A stretch of 64,000 nucleotides of DNA, from NCBI GenBank assembly GCA_900316515.1, contig ONDE01000002.1:62001-126000 (forward strand), read 5' to 3'. The notes below the pieces were generated by a model. That model made no database searches, was not told the origin of the DNA, and saw only the letters and a program-made list of their open reading frames with translations. The position numbers were made by a program, and so were the translations under genes. Positions 27,444 to 36,568 of this stretch are shown here, one piece after another (position 1 is the stretch's first letter; the number at the start of each line of letters is the position of its first letter). The DNA is from an uncultured Bacteroidales bacterium (lineage in GTDB: Bacteria > Bacteroidota > Bacteroidia > Bacteroidales > P3).

Positions 27444-27910
27444 AACACCAACTAATGATTTCTTACGAAGAGTATGACTCGATAAACGATTTGCCATCCA
27501 TCGATGTTCGCCTTTTAAGCGATGCTATGGCCGCTACGGATGGAGCCTATGCTCCATATTCGGGGTTTCATGTCGGTGTAGCCCTTCTATTGGGCGACGG
27601 TATTACAGTGAAGGGCAGCAACCAAGAGAATGTGGCCTACCCTTCAGGATTGTGTGCCGAGCGTACGGCAATTTTTGCGGCATCGGCTCAACGGCCAGAA
27701 ATGCGTAGTTATATTGCATTGGCTATTGTTGGCCGTAACTCAGATGGAGTATACTGTGAGGCTTCGCCCTGTGGCGCTTGTCGTCAGGTATTGGTGGAAT
27801 ATGAGAGAAACCAAGGACATCCAATGCGAGTATTGTGCTACCTTGCCAATGGACGTGTCCGGGTATTTGAAAAGGCATCTGACCTGCTTCCTTTTTCTTT
27901 TGATTTTTAG
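27440..27910 (+). CDS. cdd: Cytidine deaminase
   Basis: 156 residues, homotetrameric-type length. The zinc site is visible: CAERTA (Cys ligand and catalytic Glu) and PCGACRQ (two Cys ligands). The substrate strand APYSGFHVGVALLLG and the NQENVAYPSG loop are also present. It deaminates cytidine and deoxycytidine to uridine in pyrimidine salvage. It is the last gene of the unit that starts at 26422. Confidence 0.95.
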   Translation: MKHQLMISYEEYDSINDLPSIDVRLLSDAMAATDGAYAPYSGFHVGVALLLGDGITVKGSNQENVAYPSGLCAERTAIFAASAQRPEMRSYIALAIVGRNSDGVYCEASPCGACRQVLVEYERNQGHPMRVLCYLANGRVRVFEKASDLLPFSFDF

Positions 27911-28061
27911 CGTTGAAGACTCGGGAATCGGAGTTTTATGGCGATGAAAGTCGCAGCGACAGTTAAAAAGTTGATTGTTGCTAGCGGCTGATAATGTGTG
28001 TGTTCTGTTTTTAGCCCTGTGTATTGCGGCAAAAAAATTTTCCCACTATGGTTTTTCTTTG

Positions 28062-28069
28062 TATTTTTG
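28062..28069 (+). promoter_or_regulatory. Promoter -7 element of the PpiD-like gene
   Basis: TATTTTTG matches TAnnTTTG, 57 bp before the start codon. The upstream element is only T-rich. Confidence 0.6.
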
Positions 28070-28125
28070 CACGCTTTTTAAAGTAAAAAATAATAACATA
28101 ATAATAACAAAACAACTTACAGAAA

Positions 28126-30270
28126 ATGGGAATCATTGGAAGTATTAGAAAACATTCGTGGGTGGCTGTGACAATTGTCGGTGTGGCCATTTTGGCGTTC
28201 ATTCTTGGCGACCTTACCAAGAACCGCGGAAGCATACCTGACGTGGGTGTTGTTAACGGCGAGACCATGACCTCGCGGCAATTTAACGAACTGGTCACCG
28301 AGATGGAGGACAACTACAAGATGCAGCAGCGTACAACTCAGATACCTTCCGAGTTGGAGATGCAGATTCGCGATCAGGTGTGGCAGAATTTTGTCGACGA
28401 GACCCTCATGGAGGAACAGACCTCGAAGATGGGCATGCAGGTTACCGGTGCAGAGGTTAGCGACATGTACACTGGTACATTTGTCCATGCTGCCGTCCGT
28501 CAGTCGTTTGGCGATCCACAAACTGGTCAGGTTGACATTAAGATAATCAACCACATCGTTGACCAGCTTAACGATGGTGCCGATTCTATTTTTGCCGACC
28601 CCAACGCTCCTCAGGACAAGAGAGTGTTGTGGCTTACACGTAGTCAGTGGGCTGAGATGGAGAAATATGTGAAGAAGGATCGTGAAATGCAGAAATTCAA
28701 CACGATTGTCGAATCAGGTTTCTATATGCCCAACGCTATTGCCAAGAAGGTCGCCGAGTACGGCAGTACTGTAGCCAATGTCAAGGTCGTTGCTCTCCCA
28801 TTCCAAACTGTTAGCGATGATGAGGCTACCATTGCCGAGTCTGACTTCCAGACTTACTATGACAACCACAAGGCCGAGTTCCGTATCCCAGAGGAATATC
28901 GTGACATTGACTTCATCACTTTCCCCGTCAATCCCACCCAGCAGGATCTTGCAGACATTCAGGATACTGTCGAGAAGATATGGAGCGAGTTCCAAACAGT
29001 TGATGATAGTGAGATTAAATATTTTGTTAGAAACTACGACTCCTCCTTTGTGAAGGCTAGCAACTTCAAGGCTCCCCTCGACGCTCAGATAGAGGCCGCC
29101 GCCCCCGGCACCTTTATAGCTCCCACTATCGTTGGCAATGAATGGGTAATGGCCAAGGTCCTGGCATCTGCCATGCGCCCCGATTCACTCCGTGCGAGTG
29201 TTGTGTACATCCTTAATAGCACTGCCGGTGGCGCTGTTACCCGTAACAACGACCAGGCAAAAGCTTTGACCGACAGCGTGCTCGCATTGGTTAAGAGCAA
29301 CAAGATGAGCTTCGAACAGGCTGTTGCTCAGTTCAGCGATGACCCCCAGAAGGAAGCAACGAATGGTGATATGGATTGGCAGTTGGACGGCAACTATGGT
29401 TTCATCAATGAGGATATAGTGAAAACTCCGGTTGGCTCATGCTTCATATGTGAACACCCACAAGGTTTGGGCTATCTGTTGGTGAAAGTGACAGGCAAGA
29501 CCCCTGCTCTCAAGAAATACCGTGTGGCCATGTTCTCGTATGAGATTGCCGCAACTCCCAAGACGGATAACGCTATCTACGGCGCCGCCAACCAGTTCGC
29601 TGGCAGAAACCGTACTGCTGCTGAGTTCACTGCAGCAGCACAGCAGGAGAACATGCAGGTGCGCAGTGCTAGAGTTAATATGATGGCCAACAGCATCTCT
29701 GGTGTCAGCAATGCCCGCAATATTGTCCAGTGGGCTTTCAATGACACTACCAATATCGGCGATGTTGCCGGTCAGGTGTTTTCCTGCGACGGTATGTATG
29801 TGGTTGTTGCTTTGAAGGATGTTCTTAAAAAAGGATATGTGCCGCTGGAGCAGGTCCGTACGGCTATTGAACAGCCAGTGCGCCTTGAGAAGAAGAGTGA
29901 GATTCTTATGGCTCGTGCTGAAGAGGCAATGAATGCCGTCAAGGATCTTCCTTCGATAGCCGTCAAGCTCAATGCCGCAGTTGACACTATCGACAGCGTC
30001 TCTTTCAATGACTATTACTTTGGCCGTTATGGTATGGAACCTAAAGTTCTGTCTGCTATTGCCGTGTCCAATGAGGGCACACTTGTTGGCCCAGTCAAAG
30101 GCGCCAGCGGTGTTTATATGGTTCAAATTGACAGCAAGGCTCCCAAGACTATTGCCGACGAGGCTGTGAAGATGCGCATGGAGCAAGGTTACCGCAACAA
30201 GACCGCTAGATTACGTCAGGTGCTTCGCGATGCCGCCAAAATTACAGATCAACGTAACAAGTTCTTTTAA
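28126..30270 (+). CDS. PpiD/SurA-like periplasmic peptidyl-prolyl isomerase, membrane anchored
   Basis: 714 residues. A single N-terminal membrane segment (WVAVTIVGVAILAFILG) is followed by a SurA_N-like helical region that begins VNGETMTSRQFNELV. A central parvulin-type domain spans roughly residues 350-460 (FEQAVAQFSDDPQKEATNGDMDW). A second, more degenerate repeat follows. This layout is that of PpiD and its Bacteroidota relatives, which act as chaperones for outer-membrane proteins emerging from the translocon. The parvulin active-site residues cannot be judged by eye. The gene has its own promoter and may read into the M23 gene 80 bp downstream. Confidence 0.88.
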   Translation: MGIIGSIRKHSWVAVTIVGVAILAFILGDLTKNRGSIPDVGVVNGETMTSRQFNELVTEMEDNYKMQQRTTQIPSELEMQIRDQVWQNFVDETLMEEQTSKMGMQVTGAEVSDMYTGTFVHAAVRQSFGDPQTGQVDIKIINHIVDQLNDGADSIFADPNAPQDKRVLWLTRSQWAEMEKYVKKDREMQKFNTIVESGFYMPNAIAKKVAEYGSTVANVKVVALPFQTVSDDEATIAESDFQTYYDNHKAEFRIPEEYRDIDFITFPVNPTQQDLADIQDTVEKIWSEFQTVDDSEIKYFVRNYDSSFVKASNFKAPLDAQIEAAAPGTFIAPTIVGNEWVMAKVLASAMRPDSLRASVVYILNSTAGGAVTRNNDQAKALTDSVLALVKSNKMSFEQAVAQFSDDPQKEATNGDMDWQLDGNYGFINEDIVKTPVGSCFICEHPQGLGYLLVKVTGKTPALKKYRVAMFSYEIAATPKTDNAIYGAANQFAGRNRTAAEFTAAAQQENMQVRSARVNMMANSISGVSNARNIVQWAFNDTTNIGDVAGQVFSCDGMYVVVALKDVLKKGYVPLEQVRTAIEQPVRLEKKSEILMARAEEAMNAVKDLPSIAVKLNAAVDTIDSVSFNDYYFGRYGMEPKVLSAIAVSNEGTLVGPVKGASGVYMVQIDSKAPKTIADEAVKMRMEQGYRNKTARLRQVLRDAAKITDQRNKFF

Positions 30271-30290
30271 CAGATATTGATGCATGACAT

Positions 30291-30335
30291 AATGATGAAT
30301 GGTGAACATGCGGTTGAAGTTCATCATTCATCATT
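30291..30335. repeat. 17-bp inverted repeat between the PpiD-like and M23 genes
   Basis: Left arm 30291-30307 and right arm 30319-30335 are complementary at 16 of 17 positions, with an 11-nt loop. Each arm is itself a 7-bp imperfect repeat of the AATGATG type. There is no T tail, so it is a poor terminator. It ends 15 bp before the next start codon. Confidence 0.75.
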
Positions 30336-30350
30336 TGTCTTTCAGGAGGT

Positions 30351-31259
30351 ATGGGTATAAAAGATTGGTGGCTGAAATTGAAAGGAACACCCCTTAGCGA
30401 TGTTATTAAACATAAGCATCGCTTTGTTGTGATGGATACCGACACATTCAAGGAGAAGTTCTCATTCCAATTGTCTGGCATCAACTTATTCGTTACCATA
30501 GGTGTCACCATCATCGTGCTCATCGTCCTTACTACGGTGCTCATTGCCTTCACCCCACTGCGCGAATACATACCTGGATACACTGACACCGAGATGGTGG
30601 AGCAGACATATGTCAACGCCAAGAAGATTGACTCGCTCGAGGTCGCCATTAGTGATCAGGAATGGCTGATTGCAACTATGCAGGCTGTGCTTAGAGGTGA
30701 GCATCTGGGTACAGACTTTGAAGAAGCTGTTGCCGACAGCACCGCCACATTGGCAGTTGTCACAAAAGCATATAAACATTCTAAGGAGGATAGTCTGCTA
30801 CGTGTCGACGTTGAGAATGAGGACAATCGCTACCAGGTGAAACAAACCACATCGCAGAATAACGTTGCGCTCGATGCACAACCCGTAGTGACACACCTCT
30901 TCTTTGCCCCGCTGAAGGGGAACATTGTGATACCGTATAATGCTGCCGAGCGACACTACGGTGTGGACATCTCGGCGGCAAGCAATACGCCGGTTAACGC
31001 TGCCTATAGTGGTACGGTGGTTTTTGCCAGTTTCACTGCAGAAACCGGATATGTAATTGCTCTGCAGCATCCCGGTGGTGTGATAACAGTATACCGCAAC
31101 AACAGTGCGCTGCTAAAGCATCAAGGCGATGTGGTGCGTTCTGGCGAACCTATAGCGTATGTTGGTGTTGGACATAAACGTGAAATAGGGCCGTATCTTC
31201 ACCTTGAGGTGTGGGTAAACGGGTCTCCAGTGAATCCAGAAGAATACATTTCTTTCTAA
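30351..31259 (+). CDS. M23/LytM-domain membrane protein, probably catalytically inactive
   Basis: 302 residues. There is a cytoplasmic start, one membrane segment around residues 45-65, a helical linker (about 85-150) and a C-terminal LytM domain. The first zinc-site element is intact (H202-Y-G-V-D206). In the second, usually HLH within GPHLHFE, the first His is replaced: GPYLHLE, with Tyr282 and His284. That His is needed for catalysis in LytM enzymes, so this is more likely a regulator or scaffold, as in EnvC and NlpD, than a hydrolase. An AGGAGGT sequence directly abuts the ATG, unusually close for a ribosome site. The stop codon abuts the GTG start of dxr. Confidence 0.88.
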   Translation: MGIKDWWLKLKGTPLSDVIKHKHRFVVMDTDTFKEKFSFQLSGINLFVTIGVTIIVLIVLTTVLIAFTPLREYIPGYTDTEMVEQTYVNAKKIDSLEVAISDQEWLIATMQAVLRGEHLGTDFEEAVADSTATLAVVTKAYKHSKEDSLLRVDVENEDNRYQVKQTTSQNNVALDAQPVVTHLFFAPLKGNIVIPYNAAERHYGVDISAASNTPVNAAYSGTVVFASFTAETGYVIALQHPGGVITVYRNNSALLKHQGDVVRSGEPIAYVGVGHKREIGPYLHLEVWVNGSPVNPEEYISF

Positions 31260-32387
31260 GTGAAACGCATAGCTATATTAGGTTCTACAGGGTCGATTGG
31301 AACACAGGCACTTAACGTGATACGACGCCATCGTGACATGTTCTCCGTCGAAGTACTATGTGCTGGCAGCAATGCCGACCTTCTTATCAAGCAGGCGCTG
31401 GAATTCTTGCCCAACGCCGTTGTTATTGCCGATGAATCGAAGTATCAGCAAGTCCAGGATGCCTTGTGCAGCAGCGATATAAAGGTGTTCGCAGGAGAGA
31501 AATCAATGGTCGATTTAATGACGATGGACAGCATTGATATGGTGTTGGCATCTATCGTTGGCTTCGCTGGACTGAGGCCTACATTGCGAGCCATTGAGTG
31601 TGGCAAACCAATAGCGTTGGCCAACAAGGAGACAATGGTAGTAGCAGGTGCTATAGTGACGGACACTGCTATCCGCAACCATGTACCTATATTGCCTGTC
31701 GATAGCGAGCATTCGGCCATATTTCAAAGTCTTATCGGTGAGGTGAGCCCTATCGACAAGATACTACTCACTGCCAGTGGCGGACCTTTCCGCGGCATGA
31801 ACTTGAAACAATTGGCTACCGTAACCCTTGAGCAGGCGTTGATGCACCCTAACTGGAACATGGGCCGCAAGGTGACCATTGACTCGGCAAGCCTGATGAA
31901 TAAGGGCCTCGAGGTCATAGAAGCAAAGTGGCTTTTTGGTGTCGAAGCTAACGATATAGAAGTAGTTGTGCACCCACAGTCGGTCGTACACTCTATGGTG
32001 CAGTTTCGAGATGGCAGTATCAAAGCCCAACTAGGTGTGCCTACGATGGAGACACCCATCCAATTTGCTTTTTCATTCCCCGAACGAATAGAGAGTTATC
32101 TGCCTCGTCTCGATTTTTCCAACTATTCCACTTTGACTTTTGAGAAGCCTGACCGTACTACATTCCGATGTCTCGACCTCGCCTACTATGCTATCGCTCG
32201 CGGAGGCAATATGCCATGCGTAATGAATGCCGCAAACGAGGTTGCTGTACAGAGGTTTATTGATGGCAAAATCGGCTTCCTTGAGATTGCCGACTATGTG
32301 GAACGTGCCATGCAAACGGCACTGTTTATACCTAATCCCACTCTTGACGACCTTTTTGAAACCGACAAAATAATTCGTTGCAAATGA
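31260..32387 (+). CDS. dxr: 1-deoxy-D-xylulose 5-phosphate reductoisomerase
   Basis: 375 residues. The start is GTG at 31260, directly after the M23 stop; no ATG exists before the conserved NADPH-binding GSTGSIGTQAL. Other landmarks are ANKETMVVAG, PVDSEHSAIFQ (metal and substrate loop), NWNMGRKVTIDSASLMNKG and the C-terminal NAANEVAV. It makes MEP in the non-mevalonate isoprenoid pathway. The neighbours M23-dxr-rseP are a common arrangement in the phylum. It overlaps rseP by ATGA (32384-32387). Confidence 0.97.
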   Translation: MKRIAILGSTGSIGTQALNVIRRHRDMFSVEVLCAGSNADLLIKQALEFLPNAVVIADESKYQQVQDALCSSDIKVFAGEKSMVDLMTMDSIDMVLASIVGFAGLRPTLRAIECGKPIALANKETMVVAGAIVTDTAIRNHVPILPVDSEHSAIFQSLIGEVSPIDKILLTASGGPFRGMNLKQLATVTLEQALMHPNWNMGRKVTIDSASLMNKGLEVIEAKWLFGVEANDIEVVVHPQSVVHSMVQFRDGSIKAQLGVPTMETPIQFAFSFPERIESYLPRLDFSNYSTLTFEKPDRTTFRCLDLAYYAIARGGNMPCVMNAANEVAVQRFIDGKIGFLEIADYVERAMQTALFIPNPTLDDLFETDKIIRCK

Positions 32388-33799
32388 GTCCTACAATGGT
32401 TAAAATAGTTGCGCTCCTACTGAGCCTGACGTTGTTGGTGGCTACCCATGAGTTGGGCCACCTGGCTTTTGCCAAGCTCTTTCACACGCGTGTGCGCAGA
32501 TACTATATTTTTTTTAATTGGAAGTTTTCTATTCTGAAAGCCAAGAAATTCGGCGGCAAGTGGCATTTCCGTTTCTTTAATGCCCAAACTCCGGAGAGTT
32601 GGGACGAGAAGAACCTTGCTCCCGAAGACCAGAATAACACACTATGGGGTCTGGGGTGGATTCCTTTAGGTGGATATTGTGATATCGCTGGTATGGTTGA
32701 TGAGACCAAGGGTGCTGATGACTTAGAGAGTACACCTCAACCATGGGAATACAGGACTAAGCCAACTTGGCAGCGACTTCTGATAATATGTGGCGGTATT
32801 TTGGTTAACTTCATGTCGGCCTTGTTAATATACGCCTGTATATTTGCTCATTGGGGCAAGGACGAACTGCCTCTTCGCGAAGCTTCGCTGGGATACGACT
32901 ATCATCAAGTGCTTCTCGACGAAGGATTTATTAATGGAGATATTATTTATTCCGTCGATGGCAACGATGTGTACGAATTTGCTGACGCCACGTCAACGTT
33001 GCTGCTTAAAGATCCACAGACAGTTACTGTTTTGCGTGGCGACTCACTGGTCGACATATCCATACGCGACGGTCTCATTGAGCGTGTTAATCACGAAGGC
33101 CCCAAGAATTTAATGACGGCGCGTATGCCATTCGTGGTAAAGTCTTTGGTGAAGGGTTCTAACGCCGAGAAAGCTGGGCTATTGGGAGGTGATAGTCTTG
33201 TGAGTGTCAACGACACCATGATGGCTGCATTCTCCGACATTACAGCAGTGTTCCGCCAGCATACTAATGATACCGTCATCGTGGGACTCTACCGCTCCGG
33301 CAACTATATGCAGTTACCAGTATTGGTCAGTGAATCGGCTACTATCGGCGTCTATCCAGTGACCGACATACCTCTTCTCTTCCCAGGCTATCGCCATCGC
33401 GACTACACCTTCTGGCAAGCTATTCCTGCAGGTATCAGTCATGGTTGGAAGACCTTGGTTACTTATGTCTCGTCGCTCAAAATACTATTTACTCGTGGAG
33501 GCACTAAGAATCTGGGTGGATTTATTGCTATGGGTAGTATTTTCCCACCTTATTGGGATTGGCATGCTTTCTGGGATATCACTGCTCTGTTGGCTCTTAT
33601 TCTGGCATTTATGAATATTATTCCTATCCCTGGACTCGACGGTGGTCATGTTATGTTCACACTATGGGAGATGATTACCGGTCGCAAGCCGTCTGAAAAG
33701 TTCCTCACGGTAGTACAGAACATAGGCCTTTTCCTCTTGTTGGCGTTGATGATAATCGCCAACGGTAACGACATCCTGCGGCTTTTAGGTCTTATGTGA
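32384..33799 (+). CDS. rseP: Site-2 (RseP-type) zinc metalloprotease
   Basis: 471 residues from the ATG at 32384, overlapping the dxr stop. The active-site HELGH is at residues 22-26 in the first membrane helix. Two PDZ-like regions lie in the middle (LVSVNDTMM and the preceding IYSVDGNDV). The second catalytic element is IIPIPGLDGGHV near residue 415. It cuts anti-sigma factors and signal-peptide remnants within the membrane. An unusual periplasmic or cytoplasmic insert rich in Trp and Lys follows the first helix, typical of Bacteroidota forms. It is coupled to the next gene by TGATG. Confidence 0.95.
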   Translation: MSPTMVKIVALLLSLTLLVATHELGHLAFAKLFHTRVRRYYIFFNWKFSILKAKKFGGKWHFRFFNAQTPESWDEKNLAPEDQNNTLWGLGWIPLGGYCDIAGMVDETKGADDLESTPQPWEYRTKPTWQRLLIICGGILVNFMSALLIYACIFAHWGKDELPLREASLGYDYHQVLLDEGFINGDIIYSVDGNDVYEFADATSTLLLKDPQTVTVLRGDSLVDISIRDGLIERVNHEGPKNLMTARMPFVVKSLVKGSNAEKAGLLGGDSLVSVNDTMMAAFSDITAVFRQHTNDTVIVGLYRSGNYMQLPVLVSESATIGVYPVTDIPLLFPGYRHRDYTFWQAIPAGISHGWKTLVTYVSSLKILFTRGGTKNLGGFIAMGSIFPPYWDWHAFWDITALLALILAFMNIIPIPGLDGGHVMFTLWEMITGRKPSEKFLTVVQNIGLFLLLALMIIANGNDILRLLGLM

Positions 33800-35223
33800 T
33801 GAAGAAAATAGATCGTCTTATACTACGCTCGTTCCTCGGGCCACTACTGCTGACATTCTCTATTTCTGTGTTTGTCCTGCTCATGCAGTTTGTGTGGAAG
33901 TATATAGACGATATGGTGGGCAAAGGCTTGGAGTTCGGTATAATCGCAGAGTTGTTGCTTTATGCATCCGCTACATTTGTTCCAATGGCGCTCCCCATAG
34001 CTATCCTCTTCGCCTCCATCATGACTATGGGTAATTTCGGTGAAAAGTATGAACTTGTGGCCATGAAGGCGGGCGGTATTTCCATTAGTCGCGTAATGTT
34101 ACCTATGGCTGTTGTGGCGGTGCTCCTCACAGGTATGGCTTTTTATTTTGCCAACAATGTCATGCCGGAGGCTATGCTCCGGTATCGCATGACGCTTTAT
34201 GACGTTACCCGTAAAAAACCTGCAGTGAATATTCGTCCAGGAGAGTACTACAAGGACATAGACGGCTATGTAATACGCGTGGGGAACAAGGCACCTGATG
34301 GCCGAACTCTGCAAGATGTCATCATTTATGACCATTCCAAGGGTGTGGGAGAGACTAACGTCATAGTTGCCCGCAATGGAATCATGCAAACGACTATGGA
34401 TAACCGTTATATGCTATTCTCACTCATCGACGGCTACTCATACAGCGAGCCCACGTCGGGTGAATACTATGACAAACGACCCCTTACTACTGTTAAGTTC
34501 GGACATCAGACTATCTCTTTCGACATATCGTCATTCGCATATAATCGAAGCACCGAGGACCTCTTTGAGGGCGGTTATCAGATGATGAATGTCAGCCAAC
34601 TTAATGCAGCTATGAAGCATCTAGACTCCAACCTGGTCCGACGTTATGACGAGAGTCGGCGCGATATGGAGGGCAATATGATTCTTTGGCATAAGCGTAA
34701 CGATTCCATACCCTGTGCAGAGCCGAAAGTCGTAGATGTTCATAAACTGATTAAGCAGATGCCTCCAATTAAGCGTACAAAGGTTTATAATCGAGCACGC
34801 TTTCTAGCCTCCTCGGTGGTGTCCGATAGTAAGAACTATGGTGAGGTTATTCAGGCTGACCGCGAGTACATCAACCGCCATGAGATTGAGAAACAACGAA
34901 AATTCACACTCTCTGTTGCGTGTCTGCTACTGTTCCTTATCGGCGCCCCCTTTGGCAGCATTGTACGCAAGGGGGGGCTTGGTATGCCATTGGTGGCTTC
35001 GGTAGGATTCTTTGTTCTTTATTATGTGGTGGGTATGATTGCCGAAAAGGCAGTTCGTGAGTCCGCCTTAGGTCCTGAAGGCATGTGGCTTTCTACGTTG
35101 GTGATGCTCCCAATAGGAATATTTCTTACATTGCAGGCAACTACAGACTCGTCTATTTTCGACGCCGCGACATGGCGTCGCTTTTTCTCCCATGTCTTCA
35201 AACGTAAGAAAAAAGACAGATAG
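33799..35223 (+). CDS. LptF/LptG family permease (YjgP/YjgQ), lipopolysaccharide export
   Basis: 474 residues from the ATG at 33799; a GTG one codon upstream would overlap rseP more. There are three membrane helices at the N-terminus (LLTFSISVFVLLMQFVWKYI, YASATFVPMALPIAIL, and the helix before NNVMPEA). A large soluble beta-jellyroll follows (about residues 140-360), then three C-terminal helices starting at FTLSVACLLLFLIGAPFG. The YELVAMKAGGIS loop contacts the LptB ATPase in this family. It extracts LPS for transport to the outer membrane. It is longer than E. coli LptF (about 366 residues), as is usual in the phylum. Whether it is the F or G partner is unclear. Confidence 0.9.
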   Translation: MKKIDRLILRSFLGPLLLTFSISVFVLLMQFVWKYIDDMVGKGLEFGIIAELLLYASATFVPMALPIAILFASIMTMGNFGEKYELVAMKAGGISISRVMLPMAVVAVLLTGMAFYFANNVMPEAMLRYRMTLYDVTRKKPAVNIRPGEYYKDIDGYVIRVGNKAPDGRTLQDVIIYDHSKGVGETNVIVARNGIMQTTMDNRYMLFSLIDGYSYSEPTSGEYYDKRPLTTVKFGHQTISFDISSFAYNRSTEDLFEGGYQMMNVSQLNAAMKHLDSNLVRRYDESRRDMEGNMILWHKRNDSIPCAEPKVVDVHKLIKQMPPIKRTKVYNRARFLASSVVSDSKNYGEVIQADREYINRHEIEKQRKFTLSVACLLLFLIGAPFGSIVRKGGLGMPLVASVGFFVLYYVVGMIAEKAVRESALGPEGMWLSTLVMLPIGIFLTLQATTDSSIFDAATWRRFFSHVFKRKKKDR

Positions 35224-35231
35224 CGTAATTG

Positions 35232-35810
35232 TCAAGAATTTATCACTGCGGCAATTGCTGTGCCAAGCAATAAGACGCATGTCACAATCATCCATCTCCT
35301 CGGCCGCATGGTAACCTTCTGTCGCCCAAACATTATGCCGAAATAACTAAATAAGAAGGTCATTCCTAGCATTGGCCATGTTGCAACATGGATGTTGCGC
35401 TCTATTTGAGAAGCAAAACCCATGGCAATGCCAATTAGCAGCATATTGATACCTGTCGCAAAGGCCATGGCGACAATTGGTTTCATTTCTTGTATGTTGA
35501 AGGTTGGCAGCTTGGGTTCTCGTCTTAGATATGGAAGCAATAACTTTAATATCACTATAATAAACAGACCTAAGGAGATATATGCATTTGGTCGTGAAAA
35601 CATAGTGGCATTCGAGGTGCTTTCAAGACGAAGCAAGTCTCCTATGGCAATACCAGTCATATATAGTGCTGTCTGCACCAGCGCCACAATTAAGGCAATG
35701 GTTAGTCCGGTCGACAGGCGTACAGGATAAGGCTCTGCACATCGGCGAAACAATAGCATGTCGGTAATAGACATGGCTGCCGCCACCACGATATATGCGG
35801 CTATAGTCAT
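35232..35810 (-). CDS. Six-helix membrane protein, divergent MntP-like
   Basis: 192 residues with about six hydrophobic helices in two halves. A pseudo-repeat around AFATGINMLLIGIAMGFA matches the position where MntP manganese exporters have a TSIDA motif. In true MntP a conserved Asp in each half is important. Here the second is Asn (TGINML) and the first half has SITDML. It may have lost or changed metal specificity. It overlaps the rsmA stop by ATGA, so it is the last gene of the TPR-rsmA unit. LysE-like transporters are the alternative. Membrane nature is certain; family is moderately certain. Confidence 0.75.
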   Translation of the reverse strand: MTIAAYIVVAAAMSITDMLLFRRCAEPYPVRLSTGLTIALIVALVQTALYMTGIAIGDLLRLESTSNATMFSRPNAYISLGLFIIVILKLLLPYLRREPKLPTFNIQEMKPIVAMAFATGINMLLIGIAMGFASQIERNIHVATWPMLGMTFLFSYFGIMFGRQKVTMRPRRWMIVTCVLLLGTAIAAVINS

Positions 35811-36568
35811 GATTGTAAGGTTTTTGTGATTTCGATAAATTGATCTGTCCCTAACTGTTCAGCCCTTTTTGATAGCAGCTGTTCGGGAATCTCTTCAAGG
35901 CTGAGACCAAGTTGTCTAAGTGCATTGCGAAGAGTCTTGCGCCGCTGGTTGAAGCCGGCTTTTACGACCTGCACGAGCAGTTTCTCGTCGCAATCCAGAG
36001 TCGTCACGTCATTCCTCTTCAGGCGTATTACCGCTGACTTTACTTTTGGAGGAGGATTGAATACATTCTCATTAACGGTGAATAGGTATTCTATATTATA
36101 AAAAGCTGATAACAAGACTGACAAGATACCGTAGGTTTTGCTTCCAGGACCGGCGGCCACCCTTTCCGCCACCTCTTTTTGGAACATTCCGACTACTTCG
36201 TTCACTTTATCACGGTTGTCAAAAACTTTAAATAGTATCTGTGACGAGATGTTGTATGGGAAATTGCCGATTATGGTGAAGCGGTCTTGAAACAGGTTAC
36301 TTAGGTCGTATTTAAGGAAGTCTCCTTCTATTACGTCGAGAGTCGGGTAATGATTGTGCAGATAGTATACTGACTCATGGTCTATTTCAATCACATGAAA
36401 GTTCGTATTTCCCCTATTTATCAGGTATTTGGTTAGCACCCCCATTCCTGGGCCTATCTCCAACAGATGTCGTGAATCTGGGGCGATGCTTTCTACTATC
36501 CGCCTTGCAATGCTCTCGTCGGTTAGGAAATGTTGTCCCAAGAATTTCTTGGCTCTTACTTCTGTCAT
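35807..36568 (-). CDS. rsmA: 16S rRNA (adenine1518/1519-N6)-dimethyltransferase
   Basis: 253 residues. It has a SAM-binding start (KKFLGQHFLTDESIARRIVE and LEIGPGMGVLTKYL) and the catalytic NFPYNIS motif, followed by a C-terminal domain with FNQRRKTLRNALR. RsmA (KsgA) dimethylates two adjacent adenines in helix 45 as a late check in 30S assembly. It is overlapped on both sides by ATGA junctions. Confidence 0.96.
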   Translation of the reverse strand: MTEVRAKKFLGQHFLTDESIARRIVESIAPDSRHLLEIGPGMGVLTKYLINRGNTNFHVIEIDHESVYYLHNHYPTLDVIEGDFLKYDLSNLFQDRFTIIGNFPYNISSQILFKVFDNRDKVNEVVGMFQKEVAERVAAGPGSKTYGILSVLLSAFYNIEYLFTVNENVFNPPPKVKSAVIRLKRNDVTTLDCDEKLLVQVVKAGFNQRRKTLRNALRQLGLSLEEIPEQLLSKRAEQLGTDQFIEITKTLQS

